Source of the DNA: Halpernia frigidisoli
Lineage (GTDB): Bacteria > Bacteroidota > Bacteroidia > Flavobacteriales > Weeksellaceae
Assembly (NCBI RefSeq): GCF_900113805.1
Contig: NZ_FOQT01000001.1
Span: 972,411-1,036,410 of the forward strand
Direction: 5' to 3'
DNA: 64,000 nt
In this document: piece by piece, positions 1 to 8,902 of the stretch
How the letters are laid out: each line of letters opens with the position of its first letter
Numbering within the stretch: the first letter of the stretch is position 1
Notes under the pieces: model-generated
Seen by the model: only the letters and a program-made list of their open reading frames with translations
The model's database searches: none
Told to the model about the DNA's origin: nothing
Position numbers and translations under genes: made by a program

Positions 1-482
1 ATTTCATTGATCTTGCCTGTCAAACTATACATTTCATCTAATTCTTCTCTTGTTACCAAACCAAGAAAAAGGACATGAAAATCATTGATCAATGGATCTC
101 CTAAAGCGTCTTCTTTAAGACAAAGATCAAAAATTGTAATTGGTGATTTTATACCTTCTTCAATCCCCAAACGTTGCGACATACTTCCCGCAGAATAGTT
201 GCGAACTACCATTTCTATTGGAATTATAGAAACTTTTTTCACCAGTTGTTCACGATCATTTAGTTGTTTAATGAAATGCGTTTCAATACCTTTTTCATTT
301 AAATATTCAAAGATAAGCGTTGTAATTGCGTTGTTCATTTCACCTTTTCTGTCAAAACTTCCACGTTTTTGTGCGTTGAAAGCCGTTGCGTCATCTTTAA
401 ATTTTACAATAACTTCATCTGCTACTTCCGTTGCGAAGATCTGTTTTGCTTTTCCCTCATAAAGCATTTCCCCTTTTTGCAT
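1..482 (-). CDS. purC: SAICAR synthase (PurC), C-terminus cut off by the window edge
   Basis: Phosphoribosylaminoimidazole-succinocarboxamide synthase joins CAIR and aspartate with ATP in purine synthesis, in the cytoplasm. Reading the minus strand from the ATG at 482-480 gives about 160 residues starting MQKGEMLYEGKAKQIF; the EGKAKQI stretch is the typical N-terminal nucleotide-binding motif of PurC. The later stretch PIEMVVRNYSAGSM is also characteristic. The family is usually about 240 residues, so roughly the last third lies outside the window. The start lies only 18 bases after the stop of the DUF3307 gene, so purC is probably the third gene of a satD-DUF3307-purC transcript. purL and purB lie upstream on the same strand. 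Confidence 0.93.
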   Translation of the reverse strand, partial: MQKGEMLYEGKAKQIFATEVADEVIVKFKDDATAFNAQKRGSFDRKGEMNNAITTLIFEYLNEKGIETHFIKQLNDREQLVKKVSIIPIEMVVRNYSAGSMSQRLGIEEGIKSPITIFDLCLKEDALGDPLINDFHVLFLGLVTREELDEMYSLTGKINE

Positions 483-500
483 TTTTTTAATTTTATTTAT

Positions 501-1202
501 TTAAAAAATATTTACGATAATTCCTGTTATTACGGCGATTCCGAAACTTAGTAAAGTTCCTATTAAAACATATTCCGTGAGTTTTCTTTGTTTTGCTTCC
601 GCTAAATCACTAAATCTAAAAACGGATTTTGCAGCGATCATAAAACCGACGCCTTCCCAATGATTTATAATGATAAATGTGAAAACCAAAAGTCTTTCTA
701 AAATTCCGATATATTTCCCCGCATTTACGAGTGAATCAGTTTGTATTTTACTATGTTCAATGACTATTGGCGACCACGCAGCCAATAAGTTTTTAATAAA
801 AATAGAAGTTGGAACCGTTAGAAAAACCGCTGCAACAAGATATTTTAAGAAAATCGGATTATTTAAAAAATTGAAATCAATTTCTTTAAAATAAGTAGAA
901 ATTACAATTATTACTGATAAATGTAAAAACTGATCTATAAAAAACAACCATCTTTTGGTCTTTTTAGATTGAAAATATAATTTTGAAATATCAATCAGAT
1001 AGTGTGAAACACCTATTATCAAAGGAATATACCACAAACTTAAATCCCATAGAAATATAAAAACCAAGAAAACATGAAGTAAAATGTGAAAATATAAATA
1101 CTTGCTTTTAATTTTTTTCTGCTCCTTATCTAGCACCCATTTATCCGGCTGGAAAAGGAAATCTCCAAATAAATGTGCTAATATGAGTTTTAAAAAAATC
1201 AT
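501..1202 (-). CDS. DUF3307 family membrane protein
   Basis: This is a 233-residue integral membrane protein of unknown function. It resembles the DUF3307 family, with the N-terminal pattern LAHLFGDFLFQPDKW (residues 8-22) that is typical of it, followed by several hydrophobic segments (about 40-75, 90-105, 115-140, 165-190 and 205-230). Its ATG overlaps the stop of the SatD-like gene as ATGA (1199-1202), which indicates translational coupling. SatD-like and DUF3307 proteins often appear as neighbours in Bacteroidota, so the soluble protein may regulate or partner the membrane protein; that is inference. The role of the pair beside purC is unknown. Confidence 0.8.
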   Translation of the reverse strand: MIFLKLILAHLFGDFLFQPDKWVLDKEQKKIKSKYLYFHILLHVFLVFIFLWDLSLWYIPLIIGVSHYLIDISKLYFQSKKTKRWLFFIDQFLHLSVIIVISTYFKEIDFNFLNNPIFLKYLVAAVFLTVPTSIFIKNLLAAWSPIVIEHSKIQTDSLVNAGKYIGILERLLVFTFIIINHWEGVGFMIAAKSVFRFSDLAEAKQRKLTEYVLIGTLLSFGIAVITGIIVNIF

Positions 1203-1807
1203 AATTCTGCTAATTTCTTTCTAAAATAAATATCTGTTTCTGAGATTAAAGCATAGTTTGCTCTACTAAATCTCTGACTTATTGATGATTGTGTTATATT
1301 TAGTTTTTTTGCTAATTCTTCCTGAGTTAAATTTTTATCTGATAAAAGTTCAAAAACTGTTTCTGCAACGGCGACTGTCCAGTTGTCCATTGTTTCTGAA
1401 GCCCAGCGAAACATTAGATTTAAATCATAATCAATATTTTTATTTCCAGTATTAATTTTAAGATTTATCTTTTCTTTTTTAAGACTTTCAAAATTTCTAC
1501 CGGAATTTACGAATGCAGTTCCGCTGGAAATTGAAACTTTTTCCATCTCAACGTCTCTATTACCAATCCCAATCGACATTCTTACATCTATATTTTTTAT
1601 CATTTTTATCTGAGATTTTATTTTCAAACTTTTTAAAAATGCTTCGTTCGCATCTTCAATATAATATTGAAATTCATCACCTCTAAAAATTCCCCATTTC
1701 TGAGGATTTTCAAAATCTTCGCCAACCGCTTTATTTAAAGCCTTAAGCCAAATGTTTAAATCTATTTTTTGAGAATTTACTATATCTCCTGTTATTACCG
1801 CTCTCAT
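1199..1807 (-). CDS. SatD-like protein with C-terminal helix-turn-helix
   Basis: This 202-residue protein resembles the SatD family, named from a streptococcal secretion and acid tolerance locus. No biochemical role is established. The N-terminal half has TGDIVNS (6-12), FRGDEFQ (41-47) and RMSIGIG (76-82). The spacing recalls the metal-binding DI and GDxF motifs and the SIGIG strand of class III cyclases and GGDEF domains. The C-terminal part (about 155-190, LTQEELAKKLNITQSSISQR) reads as a DNA-binding helix-turn-helix. It overlaps the DUF3307 gene by four bases and sits behind an AT-rich tandem repeat. The fold comparison is my inference from motifs only. Family assignment is fairly secure; function is not known. 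Confidence 0.72.
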   Translation of the reverse strand: MRAVITGDIVNSQKIDLNIWLKALNKAVGEDFENPQKWGIFRGDEFQYYIEDANEAFLKSLKIKSQIKMIKNIDVRMSIGIGNRDVEMEKVSISSGTAFVNSGRNFESLKKEKINLKINTGNKNIDYDLNLMFRWASETMDNWTVAVAETVFELLSDKNLTQEELAKKLNITQSSISQRFSRANYALISETDIYFRKKLAEL

Positions 1808-1882
1808 ATAACAAACTTACAAAAATTATTATACAATTCTATTATAATTAGAATTATTATATATTAATACTATAATTATTAA

Positions 1883-1965
1883 TATCATATAATAATATTA
1901 TAATTTCAATTATCATATAATTATATTATAATTTAAATTATCATATAATTATATTATAATTAAAT
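1883..1965. repeat. Three AT-only 28-base tandem repeats upstream of the satD operon
   Basis: Units at 1883-1910, 1911-1938 and 1939-1965 (the last one base shorter) each begin TATCATATAAT and end in ATTATAATT followed by a short variable tail. The array fills much of the 207-base gap between the purL stop and the satD-like start (1808-2014). The remaining gap sequence is also almost only A and T, with more degenerate copies on both sides. No clear TAnnTTTG box is visible for satD, so the promoter probably lies within or beside these repeats. They could be operators, a UP-like element or simply a low-complexity expansion. Confidence 0.8.
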
Positions 1966-2014
1966 TTATTATAAAATAGTATTATAAATAGACATATAAT
2001 AAAATTTACTAATA

Positions 2015-5000
2015 TTATTTAAAGTAATCAACTCCATTTTTAAAAATATTATGATAATTAGCATTTGGAATATTTTTAAACAAACCTTCACTAAACCTTT
2101 CTGTATGTCCCATTCTTCCGTAAATTTTTCCACTTTCACTTGTAATTCCTTCAATTCCAAAAAGAGATTGATTTGGATTAAAAGGCATTCCATGGGCTAA
2201 ATTTCCCTCAAAATCAACATACTGCGTGGCAATTTGACCATTCTTATATAGTTGCTCAATAACATCTTTCGAGGCCATAAAACGACCTTCGCCGTGAGAA
2301 ACAGGAATAGTATAAATTTCATCTTTCAATCCCGACGACCAGGGTGATTTCTCATTAATCACTTTCACATTAACCATTTGAGAAACATGTCTTCCAATTG
2401 CATTATGCGCCAAAGTTGGGGCATTTTCATCTAAATTTTTAATTTCGCCAAAAGGCAACAATCCCGATTTTATCAAAGCCTGAAAACCGTTACAAATTCC
2501 TAAAATCAATCCATCTTTTTCTAAAAACTCATGAACAGCATCTTTCATCCGGCTATTCTTTAAAACATTTACCATAAATTTCGCTGAACCATCAGGCTCA
2601 TCACCAGCAGAAAAGCCGCCAGAAAAAACCAAAATTTGTGATTGTTTAATTTTTTTTATCCAATTTTCAATGGATTCATCCATGCTTTGATGGCTAAGAT
2701 TTACAAAGGGTAAACTATCTACATTTGCGCCTTCTTTTCTAAAAGCATTTTGGGTTTCGTATTCGCAATTTGTGCCTGGAAATAAAGGTGCAAAAACCTG
2801 CGGCGTTCCAATTTTATGTGAAATTATATTAATTGATTTTTGATTAATTCCCTCTAAATTTTTATCAAAATCAAAAACAATTTTCTCCTTTTCAACTGTT
2901 GGAAATAAGTTTTCAAATATCGAAGAATTTACTTCAAGTAATTTCTTAATATCAAATTCTAAATCATTGATTTTCAATATTAAAATATTTTTTACTTCAC
3001 CAATAAGTTTAAGTAGATTAAAATCTAATTTTTCACTGCTTTCAATTAAAAATCCACCAATATTTTTAGATAAAAGTAAGTCATTATCCAAATTAATTTC
3101 AGCACCTAAAAAATTACCAAAAGACATTTTTGCCAAGGCAACTGCAACTCCGCCTTCTTTGATTGTTTTAACTGAAACAATTTTTTTAGAAGAAATATTA
3201 GCATAAATAAAATCAAATATCTTAGTTAACTCATCATATTTTGGCAAACCATTTTCATCATTATTTGCTTTAAAATGATAGATAAAATTTCCAGCCTGTT
3301 TAAATTCTGGCGAAATAATATTATCATTAGTTCCATTAGCACAAGCGAAAGAAATCAAAGTTGGCGGCACATTGATATTTTGGAAAGTTCCGCTCATGGA
3401 ATCTTTTCCACCAATCGCAGCCAAACCTAATTTCGTTTGGGCATCATAAGCACCAAGTAAAGAAGACAAAGGTTTTCCCCATTTTTCAGGATCATTTCCT
3501 AACTTTTCAAAATATTCCTGAAAACTAAGTCGGATATTTTTATAATTTCCGCCCATTGCAACGATCTTGCAAACGCTTTCCACCACCGCTAAACTTGAAC
3601 CGATTAACGTGTTTTGCTCTGAAATTTCCGCGTCAAAACCCCAACTTGCCAGAGAAACTGTTTTTACATTTTTAGCGTTTAAAACAGGCAGAGTCTGCAC
3701 ACTTCCTTCCATTTCAGTATTCTGAAATTTCCCACCTAAAGGAAGCATCACTGTTGTTCCACCAACTGTAGAATCAAACATTTCCTGCAAACCTTTTTGA
3801 GAAGCGACATTTTTTTCGCTTAATTTTTTATAAAAATTATCTTCATTAAAAATCAAATTATTTTGGTTAACTTCCTTTAAATGAAAAACTTGTACATCTT
3901 GTTTCTTTGCACAGCCATTTGTTTCTAAAAATTCTCTGCTCAAATCAAAAATTTTATTATTTTGCCAAAAAATCTGCATTCTGCCACTGTCTGTTACTTT
4001 TGCAATTTCAACAGCGACAATATTTTCAGTGTTACAAAATTGAATAAATTTATTTTTATCTTTTGCTTCAATCACAACTGCCATTCTTTCCTGCGATTCG
4101 GAAATTGCGAGTTCGGTTCCATTTAAACCATCATATTTTAAATGTAAATTATCGAGGTTAATTTCCAGTGAATCAGCGATTTCCCCGATCGCTACAGAAA
4201 CACCGCCGGCGCCAAAATCGTTACATTTTTTAATCAATTTTGTGACTTCAGGATTACGAAATAAACGCTGAATTTTTCGTTCTTCTACCGCATTTCCTTT
4301 TTGAACTTCGGTAGAAAGTTGATGAATGGCGTTTTCATCCTGTTCTTTTGAACTTCCAGTTGCGCCTCCAACGCCGTCGCGACCAGTTGCGCCGCCTAAA
4401 ACTATTACCAAATCTCCATCTTCAGGTTTTTCTCTGCGAACCCAATCTTTTGGAACTGCACCAACTACAAAACCAACTTCCATTCTTTTGGCCTTGTAAC
4501 CTTCGTGGTAAATTTCATTAACAGAAGTTGTCGCCAAACCAATCTGATTTCCGTAAGAAGAATAGCCATTTGCCGCTTTTTTTGAAATAATTCTTTGCGG
4601 TAATTTTCCAGTTAAAGTTTCTGAAACAGGTTCTAAAATGTTTCCCGCTCCAGTTAAGCGCATCGCTTGGTAAACAAATGCTCTTCCAGACAAAGGATCA
4701 CGAATTGCGCCGCCAATACAAGTTGAAGCACCACCAAAGGGCTCTATTTCTGTCGGATGATTGTGTGTTTCATTTTTAAATAACAAATACCACGGCTCTT
4801 TTTTACCATCATATTCCACTTCAATTTCTATGGTACAGGCATTTATTTCATCGGTGATTACTAGATTATCTAATTTCCCCGTTTTATAAAAATATTTGCC
4901 GCAAACTGTAGCCAAATCCATTAAAGAAATTGGTTTTGATTCTCTTCCTAAAAATTTTCTTTTTTCTAAATAATCATTAAAAATAGAATTTAAAGTTTCA

Positions 5001-5704
5001 GAAAATTCGCCATTAAATTGAATATCAATCAGTTCCGTTTCAAAAGTAGTGTGACGACAATGATCACTCCAATAAGTATCTAAAACTTTCAGTTCTGTTT
5101 CTGTAGGATTTCTACTTTCAGATTTGAAATAATTTTGGATAAACTGCAGATCATCAAAACCGAAAGAAAAACCATGCGATTTATAAAACGTTTCTAATTC
5201 GGTTTCATTTAAACCGTTAAAAATTTCATAAACAGGAACTTGCGACGCTTTATTTTCTGTTGGAATTTGTAAAATTTGAAGATTTTTTTCCTGTGATTCT
5301 ACTTTATTAATGAAATTTTCCTTAATTAATTTTAAATCTTCTTCGCTAATTTTTGGAAGCACGATTAATTTTCCGCTACGGATTTTAACTGAATTATTTC
5401 CAGTCAATAAAGAGCTGCATTGCTCGGCAGAATCTGCTCTTTGGTCATATTGTCCGGGTAAATATTCAACTGCAAAAAAAGGATGCTTTCCAGGATTTTC
5501 CAGATGTAAAATATCAGTTACTGAATCGCACAAAGTATTTTGAACAAATTCATCAAAATATTTTTCCTCAATATTAAAGATATCGTAGATATTATAAACC
5601 TTTACATTTGAAATAGAAGGAACAATATCTTTTATCTCTTCAAAAATTGACGCACTTTCAACATCAAATAAACCTCTTTTTTCTACAAAAATTCTTTTAT
5701 TCAT
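2015..5704 (-). CDS. purL: Phosphoribosylformylglycinamidine synthase, large single-chain form
   Basis: FGAM synthase converts FGAR, glutamine and ATP to FGAM, the fourth step of purine synthesis. At 1229 residues it is the long single-chain type (E. coli about 1295), not the split PurS/PurQ/PurL form. The synthase half carries YWSDHCRHTTF (about 211-221) and the glycine-rich GGATGRDGVGGATGSS region. The C-terminal glutaminase starts near residue 970 and has FPGTNCE, the nucleophile in GICNGFQAL (Cys1071) and GHTERF (His1200, Glu1202), so the catalytic triad is complete. It lies 47 bases downstream of purB on the same strand, with a hairpin between, and upstream of the satD-purC operon. Confidence 0.97.
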   Translation of the reverse strand: MNKRIFVEKRGLFDVESASIFEEIKDIVPSISNVKVYNIYDIFNIEEKYFDEFVQNTLCDSVTDILHLENPGKHPFFAVEYLPGQYDQRADSAEQCSSLLTGNNSVKIRSGKLIVLPKISEEDLKLIKENFINKVESQEKNLQILQIPTENKASQVPVYEIFNGLNETELETFYKSHGFSFGFDDLQFIQNYFKSESRNPTETELKVLDTYWSDHCRHTTFETELIDIQFNGEFSETLNSIFNDYLEKRKFLGRESKPISLMDLATVCGKYFYKTGKLDNLVITDEINACTIEIEVEYDGKKEPWYLLFKNETHNHPTEIEPFGGASTCIGGAIRDPLSGRAFVYQAMRLTGAGNILEPVSETLTGKLPQRIISKKAANGYSSYGNQIGLATTSVNEIYHEGYKAKRMEVGFVVGAVPKDWVRREKPEDGDLVIVLGGATGRDGVGGATGSSKEQDENAIHQLSTEVQKGNAVEERKIQRLFRNPEVTKLIKKCNDFGAGGVSVAIGEIADSLEINLDNLHLKYDGLNGTELAISESQERMAVVIEAKDKNKFIQFCNTENIVAVEIAKVTDSGRMQIFWQNNKIFDLSREFLETNGCAKKQDVQVFHLKEVNQNNLIFNEDNFYKKLSEKNVASQKGLQEMFDSTVGGTTVMLPLGGKFQNTEMEGSVQTLPVLNAKNVKTVSLASWGFDAEISEQNTLIGSSLAVVESVCKIVAMGGNYKNIRLSFQEYFEKLGNDPEKWGKPLSSLLGAYDAQTKLGLAAIGGKDSMSGTFQNINVPPTLISFACANGTNDNIISPEFKQAGNFIYHFKANNDENGLPKYDELTKIFDFIYANISSKKIVSVKTIKEGGVAVALAKMSFGNFLGAEINLDNDLLLSKNIGGFLIESSEKLDFNLLKLIGEVKNILILKINDLEFDIKKLLEVNSSIFENLFPTVEKEKIVFDFDKNLEGINQKSINIISHKIGTPQVFAPLFPGTNCEYETQNAFRKEGANVDSLPFVNLSHQSMDESIENWIKKIKQSQILVFSGGFSAGDEPDGSAKFMVNVLKNSRMKDAVHEFLEKDGLILGICNGFQALIKSGLLPFGEIKNLDENAPTLAHNAIGRHVSQMVNVKVINEKSPWSSGLKDEIYTIPVSHGEGRFMASKDVIEQLYKNGQIATQYVDFEGNLAHGMPFNPNQSLFGIEGITSESGKIYGRMGHTERFSEGLFKNIPNANYHNIFKNGVDYFK

Positions 5705-5722
5705 TATAATATTTTAACTAAA

Positions 5723-5748
5723 AAATGCAGCCAAAAAAGACTGCATTT
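5723..5748 (-). terminator. Rho-independent-type terminator after purB
   Basis: The arms AAATGCAG (5723-5730) and CTGCATTT (5741-5748) are perfectly complementary around a 10-base loop. On the minus strand a short T run follows. It stands between the purB stop and the purL start, so it would reduce read-through from purB into purL. Confidence 0.7.
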
Positions 5749-5751
5749 ATT

Positions 5752-7179
5752 TTATACTTTAAGTTCTGATTTCGAATCAATTAAGTCGCGGTATTTGTCT
5801 AAGACAGGCGAAATTTCATTGGCTATAAATTCCTCAGTTTGTATCGGCGCAAAACCTATGAATTTATGTGGCTCTAAAACTTCTTTTAATTTTGATTTAT
5901 CCATTTTTAAAGAATTATCGTTCATAATTCTTTCAATTAAATCATTTTCTAAACCTTCTTCTTTTACCTTTTTACTGGCTTCCATTGAATGAACGCGGAT
6001 TATTTCATGGATTTCCTGCCGATTTCCACCTGCTTTCACTTCTTCCATAATAATATATTCCGTCGCCATAAAAGGCAATTCTTCCTGAATATGTTTATTA
6101 ATTCTGTTTGGATAAACCACCAAACCATTCATAATATTATTCCAGATCAACAAAATAGCGTCAACTGCTAAAAAAGCTTGCGGAATAGTTAATCGCTTGT
6201 TTGCAGAATCATCTAAAGTTCTTTCAAACCATTGAGTTGCTGCAACCATCGCCGAACTTGAAGATAAAGACATCACGAATTTTGCTAAAGCTCCAATTCT
6301 CTCACTACGCATCGGATTGCGTTTATAAGCCATTGCAGACGAGCCAATTTGATTTTTTTCAAACGGTTCTTCAATCTCTTTTAAATTTTGAAGTAATCTT
6401 AAATCGTTGCTGAATTTATGCGCAGATTGAGCAATATTAGATAAAAGCGAAACAACTTTTGCGTCAATTTTTCTATCATAAGTTTGCCCTGAAACACCGA
6501 AAACATTGGTAAAACCAAAACGATTTGATAATTCTTTATCTAAATGTTTTACTTTGGAATAATCGCCATCAAATAATTCTAAAAAACTTGCCGCCGTTCC
6601 CGTAGTTCCTTTTACGCCACGAAAACGCAGTGTATCAATAAAAAATTCTAATTCTTCAAAATCCAAAAGAAGACTTTGAAGCCATAAAGTCGCACGTTTT
6701 CCAACGGTAGTTAATTGTGCCGGTTGAAAGTGCGTAAAGCCAAGTGTTGGAAGATCTTTATATTCTAAAGCAAAATCTGAAAGTGATTTCATTGTAGAAA
6801 TTAACTTTGCTTTTAAGATCTTTAAACCATCACGAATTTGAATTAAGTCTGTATTATCCCCAACAAAAGCCGAAGTTGCGCCTAAATGTATAATGCCTTG
6901 CGCGGAAGGTGCAACATCGCCAAACGTGTGAACGTGCGCCATTACATCGTGTCGAAACTTTTTTTCATATGCAGCCGCAACTTCATAATCAATGTTTTCT
7001 ATGTTATTTTTAAGGTCAGAAATTTGTTCATCGGTAATATTTAAGCCTAAATCTTTTTCGATTTCGGCTAAAGCAACCCACAATTTGCGCCAAGTTTGAA
7101 ACTTGTTATCAGGTGAAAAATTAAAAAGCATTTCTTCACTTGAATATCGCTCTTCAAGTGGATTTTTGTAAGAATTCAT
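5752..7179 (-). CDS. purB: Adenylosuccinate lyase
   Basis: PurB removes fumarate from SAICAR and from adenylosuccinate, and so acts twice in AMP synthesis. The 475-residue protein has the fumarase/aspartase superfamily signature GSSAMAYKRNPMRSERI (279-295), whose first serine belongs to the catalytic mobile loop. It also has THFQPAQLTT (149-158) and the HDVMAHVH region near 77-84. Length and motifs match the bacterial-eukaryotic PurB type. It is the first gene of the minus-strand purine block, with a TACTTTTG -7 box 18 bases upstream of the ATG and a terminator after the stop. Confidence 0.97.
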   Translation of the reverse strand: MNSYKNPLEERYSSEEMLFNFSPDNKFQTWRKLWVALAEIEKDLGLNITDEQISDLKNNIENIDYEVAAAYEKKFRHDVMAHVHTFGDVAPSAQGIIHLGATSAFVGDNTDLIQIRDGLKILKAKLISTMKSLSDFALEYKDLPTLGFTHFQPAQLTTVGKRATLWLQSLLLDFEELEFFIDTLRFRGVKGTTGTAASFLELFDGDYSKVKHLDKELSNRFGFTNVFGVSGQTYDRKIDAKVVSLLSNIAQSAHKFSNDLRLLQNLKEIEEPFEKNQIGSSAMAYKRNPMRSERIGALAKFVMSLSSSSAMVAATQWFERTLDDSANKRLTIPQAFLAVDAILLIWNNIMNGLVVYPNRINKHIQEELPFMATEYIIMEEVKAGGNRQEIHEIIRVHSMEASKKVKEEGLENDLIERIMNDNSLKMDKSKLKEVLEPHKFIGFAPIQTEEFIANEISPVLDKYRDLIDSKSELKV

Positions 7180-7197
7180 TTTAAATTTTTAATGACA

Positions 7198-7205
7198 CAA
7201 AAGTA
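7198..7205 (-). promoter_or_regulatory. Putative -7 box for purB
   Basis: On the minus strand this reads TACTTTTG, matching the Bacteroidota -7 consensus TAnnTTTG, and ends 18 bases before the purB ATG. I see no good -33 TTG at 19-22 bases. The gap 7180-7362 holds only this box and the terminator of the next gene. Confidence 0.5.
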
Positions 7206-7326
7206 ATCGTTTAAAATCAAAAATAAAAGTGAATCAATCTTAAATAAAATTTATTTATCAACACCCAAACTAAAAATTTATTTTAGAAGCAATGCAAGAT
7301 TTATCACGATTAAAAAATGGATGTAA

Positions 7327-7358
7327 AAAAATCCCGAAAAATAATTTCCGGGATTTTT
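7327..7358 (-). terminator. Terminator after the thioredoxin lipoprotein gene
   Basis: AAAAATCCCG (7327-7336) and CGGGATTTTT (7349-7358) form a 10-bp stem with a 12-base loop. The minus-strand 3' arm ends in a run of T. It starts 5 bases after the stop of the gene at 7363-7947. Confidence 0.8.
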
Positions 7359-7362
7359 AATT

Positions 7363-7947
7363 TTATGATTTTGGAGCATAATCTGAAAAGAATTTCATCA
7401 CCTTTTCTAAACTGTAGCCTTTTCCATCTTCCAGCACTGAGCTGTCCTGAGTATGAATTTGTTTACCATTTTGATCTAAAACAATAAAAACCGGATAGCC
7501 GAATTTTTTACCCGGATCACCATATTTGGCAAAAACTTTATCATTTTTAACTTCGGGAGAATAATTTAAATGATAATAAACGTAATTTTTATCAACTAAA
7601 TTTTTTAATTTAGGCGTTGTCTGCACGTAATTATTAAATCTTAAACACCAGATGCACCAGTTTCCGCCAGCCTGAATCATCACATTTTTATTTTCTTTCT
7701 TTGCTAAAGCAACGGCTTCAGAAATTTTTTGCTCCGCATTATCTTCAGGGTTATAAATTTTTGGTAATGAGGCGATTTCGGCTTTTGCTGCAGCCTCTTT
7801 TTCAGCTATAATTGTAGCGCTATCTTTTATAACCTTTGAGCTGTCACTTTTGTTTTCTGTTATTACCTCTGTTTTATTCTTATTACAAGAAGAAAGAGCA
7901 AAGGCTGAGAAAATGAAACTATAAGTTAAAATTTTGAATTTATTCAT
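7363..7947 (-). CDS. Thioredoxin-fold lipoprotein
   Basis: This is a 194-residue exported lipoprotein. The N-terminus has a basic start and hydrophobic stretch ending in the lipobox ALSSC, with Cys21 as the likely lipidated residue, followed by an acidic/lysine-rich linker (22-60). The thioredoxin-like domain (about 65-190) has GNWCIWC with the redox pair Cys98 and Cys101, and later the cis-proline region GYPVFIVLD. It is probably a periplasmic thiol reductase or isomerase of the DsbD-gamma/thioredoxin_7 type; its substrate cannot be inferred. It is transcribed alone, divergently from the acyltransferase gene at 8024, with a TATATTTA-like box in the gap. Confidence 0.85.
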   Translation of the reverse strand: MNKFKILTYSFIFSAFALSSCNKNKTEVITENKSDSSKVIKDSATIIAEKEAAAKAEIASLPKIYNPEDNAEQKISEAVALAKKENKNVMIQAGGNWCIWCLRFNNYVQTTPKLKNLVDKNYVYYHLNYSPEVKNDKVFAKYGDPGKKFGYPVFIVLDQNGKQIHTQDSSVLEDGKGYSLEKVMKFFSDYAPKS

Positions 7948-8005
7948 TGTTTATTTTTTGTAAATATAAAGTTTTTAGGTTAATTATAATTTATAAGTAA
8001 TGATT

Positions 8006-8013
8006 AACTTTGC
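8006..8013 (+). promoter_or_regulatory. Putative -7 box for the acyltransferase operon
   Basis: TAACTTTG matches TAnnTTTG and ends 10 bases before the ATG at 8024, which leaves room for only a very short leader. No clear -33 TTG is seen. Confidence 0.5.
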
Positions 8014-8023
8014 AAACTGATCT

Positions 8024-8899
8024 ATGAAATTTTTATTTAAACTTATACTACATTTTTCACGTCTGCCACTGCAAATTCTTTATCTTTTTGCAGATTTTTT
8101 ATTTTTTGTAAGCTATTATATAATTAGTTACAGAAAAAAAGAGGTAACTGAAAATCTAAAAAAATCTTTTCCTGAAAAGTCAATTAGCGAAATAAGGAAA
8201 ATCAGAAAAACCTTTTATAAAAATTTTGCAGACTATATTGCAGAAACTGTAAAGTTATTTACAATTACAGAAACAGAGCTAAGAGTAAGAATTCAACATT
8301 TAAATCAAGATCTTTTTCATCAGTCGAAGAAAGATGGCAAAAATGTCATATTGCTAGCTGGCCATGTTTTTAATTGGGAATGGATTACCGTTTTGCCTGT
8401 CGTAATTTCGCAAAAACACTGTCATCCGGTTTATAGAAAGGTAAGTAATGATTTTTGGGAAGATAAACTAAAATTTATTCGTAACAGATTTGGTAACAGC
8501 GCACTAGAAGCGAAAGAAGTTATTCGGCAGATTTTACGCACTCCAAATGACGGAGATTCAGTTTATATGTTCGTGGCAGATCAAACGCCGCATTCCAGTG
8601 AGGTTAATTTTGGAATTAATTTTTTAAACCAACGCACGCCAGCTTTTATTGGTTACGATAAATTGGCAACGCGTTTGGATCTTGACTTTTTTTACTGTGA
8701 GATGAAGAAAGTAAAACGCGGATTTTATCAGGTTAATTATTATAAAATATTCCCAGATGGCGAAAAATTTGAAGAATTTGAAGTGGTGAAAAAATTTCAT
8801 CACAGGCTGGAAAATACTATTAATAAAAGGCCAGACAATTGGCTTTGGTCGCACAGAAGGTGGAAATATAGTGATTTGATCAAACGCTTTGAAGTTTAA
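8024..8899 (+). CDS. LpxL/HtrB-family lipid A acyltransferase
   Basis: This inner-membrane acyltransferase is predicted to add a secondary acyl chain to the lipid A precursor. The 291-residue protein has an N-terminal membrane anchor (about 8-35) and the catalytic H(X)4E motif as GHVFNWEW (His114, Glu119). Further typical stretches are FVADQTP (about 185-191) and the C-terminal WLWSHRRWK. Length is normal for the family (about 290-310). It is followed after 3 bases by a GT2 glycosyltransferase and then an exonuclease, so the three probably form one transcript. Flavobacteria usually have few LpxL/M homologues; which acyl position it modifies cannot be told from sequence. Confidence 0.9.
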   Translation: MKFLFKLILHFSRLPLQILYLFADFLFFVSYYIISYRKKEVTENLKKSFPEKSISEIRKIRKTFYKNFADYIAETVKLFTITETELRVRIQHLNQDLFHQSKKDGKNVILLAGHVFNWEWITVLPVVISQKHCHPVYRKVSNDFWEDKLKFIRNRFGNSALEAKEVIRQILRTPNDGDSVYMFVADQTPHSSEVNFGINFLNQRTPAFIGYDKLATRLDLDFFYCEMKKVKRGFYQVNYYKIFPDGEKFEEFEVVKKFHHRLENTINKRPDNWLWSHRRWKYSDLIKRFEV

Positions 8900-8902
8900 A
8901 AT

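Noticed and set aside
1969-2193. 74-codon minus-strand frame overlapping the end of purL
   Set aside because: It is out of frame within purL and continues into the AT repeat; no sign of a real gene.
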